A stretch of DNA of 64,000 bases from NCBI RefSeq assembly GCF_018294505.1, contig NC_057812.1:56402074-56466073 (forward strand). Reading direction: 5' to 3'. The DNA comes from Triticum aestivum (Eukaryota > Streptophyta > Magnoliopsida > Poales > Poaceae). Shown here piece by piece: positions 32,793 through 42,963 of the stretch. Within the stretch, counting starts at the first letter, position 1; each line of letters opens with the position of its first letter. The translations under genes and the position numbers were made by a program. The notes beneath the pieces were generated by a model that saw only the letters and a list, made by a program, of their open reading frames with translations, made no database searches and was not told the origin of the DNA.

Positions 32793-35744
32793 GCAACCCC
32801 AAGCTTAATTCCTGCTCGTCGTCGAGTAGGTAAATGATAAAAAAGATGATTTTTGATGTGGAATGCTACCTAGCATAATCTTGATCATATGTCTAATCAT
32901 GGCATGAATATAAAGACACGAGTGATTCAAAGAAATAGTCTATCATTTGACATAAAAACAATAATACTTCAAGCCTACTAATAAAGCGATCATGTCTTTT
33001 CAAAATAACAAGGCCAAAGAAAGTTATCCCTACAAAATCATATAGTCTGGCTATGCTCCATCTTCACCACACAAAATACGCACATCATGCACAACCCCGA
33101 TGACAAGCCAAGCAATTGTTTCATACTTTTGACGTTCTCAAACCTTTTCAACTTTCACGCAATACATGAGCGTGAGCCATGGACATAGCACTATAGGTGG
33201 AATAGAATGGTGGTTGTGGAGAAGACAAAAAGGAGAAGATAGTCTCACAGCAACTAGGCGTATCAACGGGCTATGGAGATGCCCATCAATAGATATCAAT
33301 GTGAGTGAGTAGGGATTGCCATGCAACGGATGAACTAGAGCTATAAGTATATGAAAGCTCAAACTGAAACTAAGTGGGTGTGCATCCAACCTGCTTGCTC
33401 ATGAAGACCTACGGCATTTGAGGAAGCCCATCGTTGGAATATACAAGCCAAGTTCTATAATGAAAATTCCCACTAGTATATGAAAGTGATAACTCAAGAG
33501 ACTCTCTATATGAAGAACATGGTGCTACTTTGAAGCACAAGTGTGGTAAAAGGATAGTAACATTGCCCCTTCTCTCTTTTTCTCTCATTTTTTTGTTTTT
33601 TTCTTTTTTTTCTTTTTTTGTAGGCTTCTTTGGCCTCTCTCTCTCTTTTTTGGGGGGCTTCTTTGGCCACTTTTATTTTGATAACCTCACATGGGACAAT
33701 GTTCTAATAATGATGATCATCACACTTTTATTTACTTACAACTCAATATTACAACTCAATATCTAGAACAAGGTTATGCCTTTATATGAATGCCTCCGGC
33801 GGTGTACCGGGATGTGCAATGATCTAGCGTAGCAATGACATCAAAAACGGACAAGCCATGAAAACATCATGCTAGCTATCTTACGATCATGCAAAGCAAT
33901 ATGACAATGAATGCTCAAGTCATGTATATGATGATGATGAAAGTTGCATGGCAATATATCTCGGAATGGCTATGGAATGCCATGATAGGTAGGTATGGTG
34001 GCTGTTTTGAGGAAGCTATATGGTGGGTTTATGGTACCAGCGAAAGTTGCGCGGTACTAGAGAGGCTAGCAATGGTGGAAGGGTGAGAGTGCGTATAATC
34101 CATGGACTCAACATTAGTCATAAAGAACTCACATATTTATTGCAAAAATCTATTAGTTATCGAAACAAAGTACTATGCGCATGCTCCTAGGGGGATAGAT
34201 TGGTAGGAAAAGACCATCGCTCGTCCCCGACCGCCACTCATAAGGAAGACAATCAATAAATAAATCATGCTCCGACTTTGTTACATAACGGTTCACCATA
34301 CGTGCATGCTACGGGAATCACAAACCTCAACACATGTAGTTCTACTAATCCACAACTGCCCACTAGCATGACTCTAATATCACCATCTCTATATCGCAAA
34401 ACTATTGCAAGGAATCAAACATATCATATTCAGTGATCTACAAGTTTTATGTAGGATTTTATGACTAACCATGTGAATGACTAGTTCATGTCATCTCTCT
34501 AAATATATATAAGTGAAGCAAGAGAGTTTAATTCTTTCTACAAAAGATATGCACGTGCTCTAACAAATCTAAGTGAAGCAAAAGAGCATTCTACAGATGG
34601 CGGTTTTCTATGTAAAGAGAAACAGGCAATCCAAACTTCAAATGATATAAGCGAAGCACATGAAGCATTCTATAAAGCCATACTCAAAAGATATAAGTGA
34701 AGTGCAATGAGAATTCTATAAATCAACCAAGGACTATCTCATACCAGCATGGTGCATAAAAGAAAAATGAAAACTAAATGCAAAAGACGCTCCAAGATTG
34801 CACATATCGCATGAACGAAACGAATCTAAAAACATACCGATACTTGTTGAAGAAAGAGGGGATGCCTTCCGGGGCATCCCCAAGCTTAGACGCTTGAGTC
34901 TCCTTGAATATTTACTTGGTGTGCCTCAGGCATCCCCAAGCTTGAGCTCTTGCCTCTCTTCCTTCTTCTCACATCGAGACCTTCTCGATCATCGAACACT
35001 TCATCCACACAAAACTTCAATAGAAAACTCGGTAAGATCCGTTAGTATAATAAAGCAAATCACTACTCTAAGTACTGTTGCAAACCAATTCATATTTTGT
35101 TTTTGCATTGTGTCTACTGTAATATAACTTTTTCATGGCTTAATCCACTGATATGAATCGATAGTTTCATCAAAACAAGCAAACTATGCATCAAAAACAG
35201 AATCTGTCTAAAACAGAACAGTTTGTAATAATCTGAACATTCACCATACTTATAGTAGTTGAAACATTCTACCAAAATTATGAAAAATAAAAAATTTGTA
35301 TAGGAAGACAGTGCAAAAAGGATCAGAACCATTTGACGTTCCAGCAAAAAAGGTAAAATCGCTCACTACAGCCAAAGTTTCTGTCCTGCACCGTACAAAC
35401 CATCAAGCAAATGTAAACATCCTAAAGGCAAACCTTGGCACATTATTTTTATAATACAATGGAATTGTACAAGGGGATAATTATTTTTGTTGAAAAGTTT
35501 CTGTAATCAAGATTCATAAAGTTGCCGTGAGCATGAACAAAGTTCAAGGAGCTCTCCCACTTCAACAATGCTTGTCTTTCTCACTTTCACTTTCCTTTTT
35601 GAAAAAGTTTTAGGTTCCCCTCTTTATTTTTGTTGTTTTTAAACTATATGAAAGCACTCAACAGAAATAAATGACTCCCTAAAACTTCTGGGTTGTCTCC
35701 CTGGCAGCGCTTTCTTTAAAGCCATTAAGCTAGGCATATAGTGC
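32793..35744 (-). other. Element B internal region without recognisable coding domains
   Basis: About 3 kb, AT-rich, with a T-rich tract at 33580-33655 and repeated 'GGCATCCCCAAGCTT' segments (34873-34888 and 34929-34944). No gag, protease, RT or integrase motif is visible in any frame, as expected for a non-autonomous element. Only short spurious frames are present. Confidence 0.65.
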
Positions 35745-37073
35745 TCAAGTAGTGAATCCACCCGGATCCCAAGGTATATCAAAGCCAATTTTAATTAACA
35801 ATGATTTGTAATTTAGTAGTGAGCACAAGGTAACATATATCATGTAATGACGAAGTCTAACTCTCTTCCTATGCATCGGCATGTCATAAAAGAACAATTC
35901 AGGCACACAAAGTAAAGGCCAATGCATAGTATAAACAGTTTCTTGCAATTTTATCATATTGGAAACATAGAGAGGTGGAGATATAGTTCCTCTCTCATAA
36001 TAATTGCAAGTAGGAGCAGCAAGCACATGCATATTATATTCATCAAAATCATCATGTGCAACGGTAAAATGCAACCCATCAATATAATCCTTAATAAAAG
36101 CAAACTTCTCCGATATAGTGTAGTTGGGAGAATTCAAAAAGATAATAGGACTATCATGCGTGGGTGCAATAGCAACAATTTCATGTTTAACATAAGGAAC
36201 TATAGCAAGTTCATCTCTATAATCATCATTCATATTGGCATCATGGCCACAAGCATAGCAAGCATCATCAAAAAGGGATATTTCAAAAGAATCAACGGGA
36301 TCATAGCAATCATCCTCCGGTAAGCACGAAGGGAAATTAAACAATGTATGAGTTGAAGAGTTACTCTCATTAGAAGGTGGGCACGGGTAGCTAATCCGCT
36401 CTTCCTCCTTTTGTTCTTCGCTCTCCTCCTGATCTTTTTCATCCAATGAGCTCACAGTTTCATCAATTTCTTCTTCCATAGACTCCTGCAAAATATTAGT
36501 CTCTTCTTGGACAGCGGAGTAGTACTCAATATATGGTTCAACATAGGCATTAGAAGCATAATTATCATAGCAATATTTAAATATGGCAAAATTTTCAGAT
36601 TTGTAAAGAGTAGCATCATACTTTTCAATCAAAGAAACAATTGCATAAGCACCCTCAAAAGCAACAAATTCTTCAATTTGTTGAACATCATAGTAACTAT
36701 AAGCACCCTTAGCATACGAAGATACGATTCCATTATCACTAAACAAACATTGGTAGGGAAGGTGTTTCTTAGGGTCTTCAGAACAACAAGTATAATCATA
36801 TATTTCACATAAATTCCAAGCATAGCATTGCAAACGATGAATTTGATCCAGTAAAGTTTTCCCTTTTTAAGATATTCGGTGTCGCACATAACAAGCATGC
36901 TCATCTAAAGATTTGCCCTCAACTAAGCTAGTTGGGGTTTCAGCACGAGCACATAGGGATCGAAGATTATCCAAGTAATAAGCTTCAGCAGTGTGATAGA
37001 TTTTGAGTGGTTCTTCAACCATTGGTTTAGTAGGTACAACTAATTTTTTTGGTATTTTGTGTTTCCTACCCAT
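35745..37073 (-). pseudogene. Element B acidic ORF, function unknown
   Basis: The single long frame of element B begins MGRKHKIPKKLVVPTKPMVE just inside the PBS, meets a TAA at 36867-36869, and continues in the same frame to 35745 (about 440 codons in all). The protein is rich in Asp, Glu, Tyr and Ser, with a strongly acidic stretch (about 36480-36390) and several Cys/Tyr clusters (YCYDNYAS, DDACYACGHD). No zinc knuckle, capsid helix or enzyme motif is seen. Its position matches gag, but no gag homology is apparent to me. Apart from the stop it is well preserved, which suggests the product matters to the family. Confidence 0.6.
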
Positions 37074-37169
37074 AACTAAAGATAGAAAACAACTAAGAAC
37101 AGCAAATAAAAATTACTTAGTGATAAAGCAAACAAGCACACATGAGAATATTCACCCCACGCTATTGCT

Positions 37170-37186
37170 CCCCGGCAACGGTGCCA
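37170..37186 (-). other. Primer-binding site of element B, tRNA-Asp type
   Basis: On the minus strand TGGCACCGTTGCCGGGG, one base from the tRNA-Asp complement TGGCGCCGTTGCCGGGG used by Athila-lineage elements, 11 bases inside the LTR. Confidence 0.8.
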
Positions 37187-37197
37187 GAAAAAGGTCT

Positions 37198-38698
37198 TGA
37201 TAACCCACAAGTATAGTGGATCGCAACAGTTTTCGATAAGTAAGAGTGTCGAACCCAACGAGGAGCTAAAGGTAGAACAAATATTCCCTCAAGTTCTATC
37301 GACCACCGATACAACTCTACGCACGATTGACATTCACTTTACCTAGAACAAGTATGAAAGTAGAAGTACTTTGTAGGTGTTGTTGGATAGGTTTGCAAGA
37401 TAATAAAGAGTACGTAAATAAAAAGTAGGGGCTGTTTAGAAAAAGAAACAATAAAGTAAATATAGAGAGTGTGGAAAAGTGGTGGTAGGAGTTGCGAAAT
37501 TGCCCCTAAGCAATTGAATACTTTACTAGACTGATAGCAAGTATTATGTGGGAGAGGCCACTGCTAGCATGTCATCCCTGACTTGGAATTCTATGCACTT
37601 ATGATTGGAACTATTAGCAAGCATCTGCAACTACTAATGTTCATTAAGGTAAAACCCAACCATAGCATTAAGATATATTGGTCCCCCTTCAATCCCGTAT
37701 GCATCAATTTCTATGCTAGGTTGAAGCTTCTGTCACTCTTGCCCTCCAATACATAGTCCTATCAACATACAACTAACACTAGGGTGTGATCCACGCGCGC
37801 AATCATATGATGGGCACCAAAGGACAGCAACATAACAACAAGAAAATTAAATCAATCATAGCAATTCATCAACCACCGATAGGATAACGAAAATCTACTT
37901 AGACATCATAGGATGGCAACGCATCATTGGATAATAATATGAAGCATAAAGCACCATGTTCAAGTAGAGGGTACAGCGGGTTGCAGGAGAGTGGACCGCT
38001 GTAGATAGAGGGGGGAAGGTGATGGAGATGTTGGTGAAGATGGTGGAGGTGTTAGTGTAGATCGCGGTGATGATGATGGCCCCCGGTGGCACTTTGGTGC
38101 CACCGGAAGCGAGGGGGGAGAGCCCCCCTCCTTCTTCTTCTTCTTCTTCCTTGACCTCCTCGCTAGATGGGAGAAGTGTTTCCCCTCTGGTCCATGGCCT
38201 CCATGGCATGGGAGGGGCAAGAGCCCCTCCGAGATTGGATCTGTCTCTCTGTCTCTCTATGTTTCTGCGTTCTCAGATTCTTCCCTTTCACCGTATCTTA
38301 TATTCCCGGAGATCCGTAACTCCGATTGGGCTGAAATTTAACACGATCTCTATCCAGAAATTAGATTTCTTTCGGGGAAAGAAGGGCACCAACCGCCTTA
38401 AGCGTGGCCCACGAGGGTCAGGGGCGCGCCCCTGCCTCGTGGCCACCTCGGGCACCGTCTCGCATGGATTTTTCTTCCCAAAAATCATATATATTCCAAA
38501 AAATCTCTCCCGTTTGGACTCCGTTTCATATGGATATTCTGCGAAACAAAAAACATGCAACAAACAGGAACTGGCACTGGGCACTGGATCAATATATTTA
38601 GTACCAAAAATAGTATAAAAATTTGCCAAAAGTATATGAAAGTTGTAGAATATTGGCATGGAACAATCAAAAATTATAGATACGACGGAGACGTATCA
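37198..38698 (-). repeat. 5' LTR of element B (right copy)
   Basis: 1501 uninterrupted bases, TGATAACCC...GACGTATCA on the plus strand. Confidence 0.9.
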
Positions 38699-38703
38699 CG
38701 GCG
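38699..38703. repeat. Target-site duplication of element B (right)
   Basis: CGGCG, matching 16747-16751. Confidence 0.9.
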
Positions 38704-39665
38704 CAAGGTTGTATCGGACTCATCGTCTGATAACTCCGACGCGCCCTCCTCCCATGAAAACGAGGAGGAGTAAGAGGAAAGTTCTCCCCCCCCCCCCAGC
38801 CAGGGGAGACAAGAAAAGGAAGGCCGACCCAACCGGGGAGGCCGAAGGGTCCAAGAAAGGAAGGACCCTCCCTCCGGACTGCTCCACGACGGCCGCCTAC
38901 AGTGGCGACGAGTGGCTACCCAGGGTCAAGCCCCTGGTGAAGTCGTATGTATCCGGACACCATAGTAATTCATGGTATGTTTTATTGCACTGCTTCTCCT
39001 CATGCGAACATGATTATGCAGTCCGTCCCAAGCTCATCTTGACGTATCTTTGTCGAGCGGTTCGTTGGACTCGTCAGATATGAACAGCGGTTCTCTTCCG
39101 ACCACCTCCACCCCTTGCCCTGCGGACAATGTCGAGGTGTTGTCTCAACAGGCACCGGGCCAAGGGGAGGTAGTCCTGGAGGCGCCTCGAGGCGACCTTC
39201 CGGACCCTGGGCGGAAAGGGAGTAGGACTCCCATGGGCTCCAGGTTCGGCCCCCAGCCGAACACTGCACCGGAATCTTCGGTGGTCCTGGACTCCGACGG
39301 GCGACCCCCCGTTAAGGGTGGCAAGCCGCCCATGTCGGTGTCCTCTGTCTATCCAGAGGCACCGGATAACTTGCTGGAAGCGCTTCGCGGCGCTTCCATC
39401 AACGAAGAGCACCGCACTATCATGAGTGCGGTGATCGAGAAAGTTTAGTCCGCCAAAAACGGACTGACCGAAGCTTGTGCCGGCCTCCTAACAGGCTTTG
39501 AGGTTAGCAATAAAAATATAAGAAAAAATTACCGCATAGATAGTAGCCCCTGATGCTCTGTTCGGCGTTCGAGAAGAAAGGCCGAAATAGAGGATCAAAT
39601 GATGACTGAGGAGTCTAATCAGAATATATCTATGTGTATGTGCAGGCTTCGCTGCTGGCCGCTGC
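38704..39665 (+). pseudogene. Antisense accessory gene of element A, part 2
   Basis: Continues the exon broken at 16751, beginning with KVVSDSSSDNSD and an acidic ENEEE run. A C homopolymer (38790-38800) goes with a frame change. The next readable block is DKKRKADPTGEAEGSKKG, a basic, nuclear-localisation-like patch. A GT-AG intron is likely at 38945-39021 (77 bp). The following exon carries SLDSSDMNSGSLPTTSTP and the conserved LLEALRGASINEEHRTIM, ending near GLLTGFEV. A further intron (donor near 39502, acceptor before 39646) leads to ASLLAA, where element C cuts the exon. A TAG at 39446 is in frame. Confidence 0.65.
39661..39665. repeat. Target-site duplication of element C (left)
   Basis: GCTGC; the partner at 52260-52264 is ACTGC (one difference). 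Confidence 0.75.
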
Positions 39666-40839
39666 TGTCGGAGTAATGGGCCACGGGTAGGCTAACCCGA
39701 GGCCCAAAACCTTTCAAGACATCGGGGCTGACTCCGCCCCTCAAGACGACAGATGAAGAGCCGCCTTCTGGGGGACGGCTGAAGGAACAGTCGGCTACCC
39801 GCATGCAGCCGAGTCCTAGAGGCGAGGTCAAGACCGGCCGACTCCCGCCTGGCGGCTTCTAGAGAAGCCGGCCACGGGGAGTCGGCCCACGGCACCAACA
39901 AAGCCCATGCCCTCATCAGGGGGGATGGGACAGGGAGTGGAAACAGTGAAGCCCACTCCCTCCCCTTTTCCAGGAGATGGCTAGGCCACAGTGCGTTGTA
40001 CCAACGGAGATCTCCGTCTGGCGCGGCACTGTTGCCATGCCATTCCTAACATCAGCAACAGTGGGCGGAGTCCTGTGCCCACGATGGCTTGTTAGTACGG
40101 TCCACGGATGACGGGCCCTACCAGTCAGTGAGAGTCCAGAAGACGGCAAGAGCGCCACCAGTCGAGCCGGTAGGGAGCCAGCCCCAGGGAGTCGGCCTGC
40201 CCCTCCCACGGGTTCCCCGCGCCATTAACCAGACAAGATGGGGAGTGGCTACAGTGATCACCCGCAAGACGGCGGGGCTGTAGCCACGACCCCATGACCA
40301 AGCTTGCATCATTAGAAGCACGGCTACAGTAATCAGTAGCCGGCAAGACCCACAAGCGGCGGGTACGGCTTGTCGGCTTCGTACCAGACCAGTCGGCGGG
40401 GCCCACCAGCCGGTGGGCCTCAACAGTCGGCGGAAGGGACGGCAGGCGAAGAGACTGATGGCTGGGCCCTGCGCCCAAACAGTTTATCATTGTACCCCTG
40501 AGGGTAGGCCTATATAAACCCCCCAGGGCACACATGCAAAGGGCCCCGATCCATTAGAACTAGACCAGATCATAGAGGAGGGAGAGAGCTGGCCCTGCCT
40601 TCTCCTACCTTCAGCATACAGCTCGAGGAGCGCCCTTATATTCACTTTGCCTTACTGATCATGCGGAGACCCCGCAGAGCAGGACTAAGGGTGTTATCTC
40701 CTAGGAGAGCCCCGAACCTGGGTAAAGTACGCCGGCGTTCGTGTCTACGCCTCATCCCGTTTCCAGGCACCGACGACGTTCTACTCGCCCCCACCATGAT
40801 AAGCCATCCATTGGCATATGTCGCACCTAACCCCCCACA
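39666..40839 (+). repeat. 5' LTR of element C
   Basis: 1174 bases, TGTCGGAGTAATGGGCC...CCCCCCACA. TATATAAA at 40511-40518 is the likely promoter. The rest is rich in CCAGTCGGC-type segments. Confidence 0.9.
40511..40518 (+). promoter_or_regulatory. LTR TATA box of element C
   Basis: TATATAAA in a GC-rich context, about 330 bases before the LTR end; conserved in the 3' LTR (51931-51938). Confidence 0.65.
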
Positions 40840-40840
40840 T

Positions 40841-40858
40841 TTGGCACCCACCATGGGG
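40841..40858 (+). other. Primer-binding site of element C
   Basis: TTGGCACCCACCATGGGG follows the LTR, containing TGGC-ACCCACC-TGGGG, close to the TGGCGCCCACCGTGGGGC type used by many grass Gypsy elements (probably tRNA-Lys; assignment uncertain). Confidence 0.6.
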
Positions 40859-42900
40859 CATGGTGCACCGTCGTCCGGAGACCTGTTCTGGATGGGAACC
40901 CTTTTCCTCCCTGGCGAGCGCAGCCAGCCCGGCACGCCAGACGGAGTCTGCGCCGACGCGCTACATGGCGCTGAAATCGCCTGCGCGGCCAGTTGCCTCG
41001 CCGATCTTGTCGGCGAGGTCCGCCTCTCCGACGAGCCCACATCCGACGCAGGCACAGGCGGCCCCGAGAGCCTCCTCATGGGCCTCCTCGATCAACTTCA
41101 CATCGCCAGCGAGCTAGCTGGGGACTTGGAGTCCGTAGGCTCCACCGATCCGATGTTGGTTGATTCCGACACTGCGTCGCTTGACACATTCCCCACCAAC
41201 GTGGTGGTCTACGACGAGCCGCTCCCTCGCGCGGAGAGTGGCGGAAGCACTATCACGGAAGTGCTTGTCATTAGTCATGGCGAGCACTCCGGCGGGGGTG
41301 ATTATGACCCGCTCAGCACGGCGCTGCAAGACCTGGCAGCGCCCATTTCCGAAGACGCCGATGCCGAGACGCTGCAGGCACACCGCCTTCAGCTAGTCGA
41401 AGGCGCCAAGAAGCTGGCCAGCATGAGACTCCTGTCAGAGGCCTACCGGCACGAGATGGACCGTGTTGTGGGCGGCACGTCGGCTCCAGCTGGGCCTAGC
41501 CGCCTTGGCACGGTCCAGCAGCGCGGAGTGGCCATCGCCGACCTGTTCGGGGCAAATCACCCCATTTACGCCACGCCTGTGGAGAACATCCGAGCCGCCC
41601 AGGCGGCGGCAGACGAGCTGGACAAGTTCGAGGGCGAAGAACGTCGATTGATGACGGAGCGCGTCTAGCGACTCCTTGACGCGGCTACGGAGCAGAACAA
41701 GACCGGCTGCCGCACTGATGCACCGCACCGGCAGAATGACAACCTGCCTCCCCGCCGAGACCAAGGCGCGACATCTCGGACGCCGACTGGTGGCGTCCGT
41801 GGAAGGAAGGACAAGGAGCCGGCTGCCAGCCGCAGTCGGACTCGCATCACCATAGAGCGCGACGGAGACGGCCGCCCAAGAACAGTGGAACGACGGGACG
41901 ACTGTCCTCCTACTCCCCCTCGAAGGGAAAGGCGAGTCTCCCCACCGCCTGTTGATCACCCGACGCTCGGCGACCACCTTGGCCGCCAAGAGGGAATCGG
42001 AGAGAATGACGCCCGCCACCGGATCGACCATCTCCACCGATCCCTGGCACTTGAGGAATAAGATGAGTTGGGTCCGCCGTGTTTCGGCCCCCACATTCGA
42101 GACGAGCCCTTCTCCAAAGGGTTCACGCTCCACAGAGACACACCCAAATACACCGGCTCCGTGAAGCCGGAAGACTGGCTAGTTGACTACTCCACGGCCG
42201 TCAGCATAGCAAATGGCAACAAGTGTGTGCCGTAAAGTACATTACGCTCATGCTCCAGGGCACGGCCCGGACATGGCTGAACAGCTTGAGGGCCCGCAGC
42301 ATCAACAGTTGGGTTGACTTTACCAACGCCTTCGTCCGCAACTTCACCAGCACATACAAGCGGCCACCCAAACCTCGCCAGCTCTCCTTGTGCGTGCAAG
42401 GCCCTAACGAGTCAACTCGCAACTCCTGCGAGGGCATGCACGAGGTGCAGGCCATTGAATACTTCACTGTGGGATGCCGAGAGGGCACCCACCTCAAGCA
42501 CAGGCTTCTCTGCGATGAGCCAGAGACCCTCGACGAGCTGCTGATCATAGCAGACAAATATGCCACGGCCGACTCCTCCATGAAGACAGAGATTCAAGTT
42601 AGTGCGACAGGCAAGGTGGCTCCTCAGGCTCCTCGAACCCCGGCTGGAGACACCAGTCGGCGTCAATAGCATAACGACCACAAGCGCAAAGCCCCACAGC
42701 CGGCTTCCACCAGTCGGCAGGTGGCGACAGTCGAAGACCAGAAGCCGGAAGGGCAGCCTCCACCCAAATGCCAGAAGGGCGGCAAGCCCAACTGGCAGCC
42801 GGATTTCTCATATGAGCAGACTTTGGATGGACCCTGCAAATTCCATAGTGGTGCGAAGCCGTTCAAGCACACCACTCGGAAGTGCCACTAGCTCACCAGG
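40853..42900 (+). pseudogene. Element C gag
   Basis: Starts MGHGAPSSGDLFWMG right after the PBS. An Ala/Asp/Glu-rich N-terminal region runs to TAG at 41666, and a basic Arg-rich linker follows (41700-42050). The capsid domain comes after a frame change (42223 on): KYITLMLQGTARTWLNSL, INSWVDFTNAFVRNF, TYKRPP, then ELLIIADKYATAD, all standard Tat-type gag landmarks. A zinc-finger-like CKFHSGAKPFKHTTRKC lies at about 42836-42886. TAG stops are at 42667 and 42889. Degraded but fully recognisable. Confidence 0.8.
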
Positions 42901-42963
42901 ATTGCCAAAGGAGACGGTCTTTTGCCTCCCCCACCTGCTGTGCAGCCGCCTCCTCCTTCGCCC

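Larger units (their letters stand above)
16752..38698 (-). mobile_element. Athila-type Gypsy element B, non-autonomous, minus strand
   Basis: LTRs at 16752-17119 plus 31650-32792 (split) and 37198-38698, perfect CGGCG duplication. In element orientation the LTR starts TGATACGTCTCC and ends GGGTTATCA. The PBS complements tRNA-Asp (37170-37186) and a polypurine tract precedes the left LTR. The internal region is only 4.4 kb and holds one acidic ORF (37073-35745) but no recognisable protease, RT or integrase. Left and right LTRs differ at about 12 of the first 368 aligned positions by eye. It interrupts an exon of the antisense gene of element A. Confidence 0.85.

Noticed and set aside
40000..40450. 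Tandem CCAGTCGGC-type motifs in the element C LTR as a satellite
   Set aside because: Motifs are dispersed and irregular, and present equally in both LTRs; a compositional feature of the family.
41435..42133. 232-codon minus-strand open frame in element C gag
   Set aside because: Shadow of the gag N-terminal region; no domain and no splice structure.
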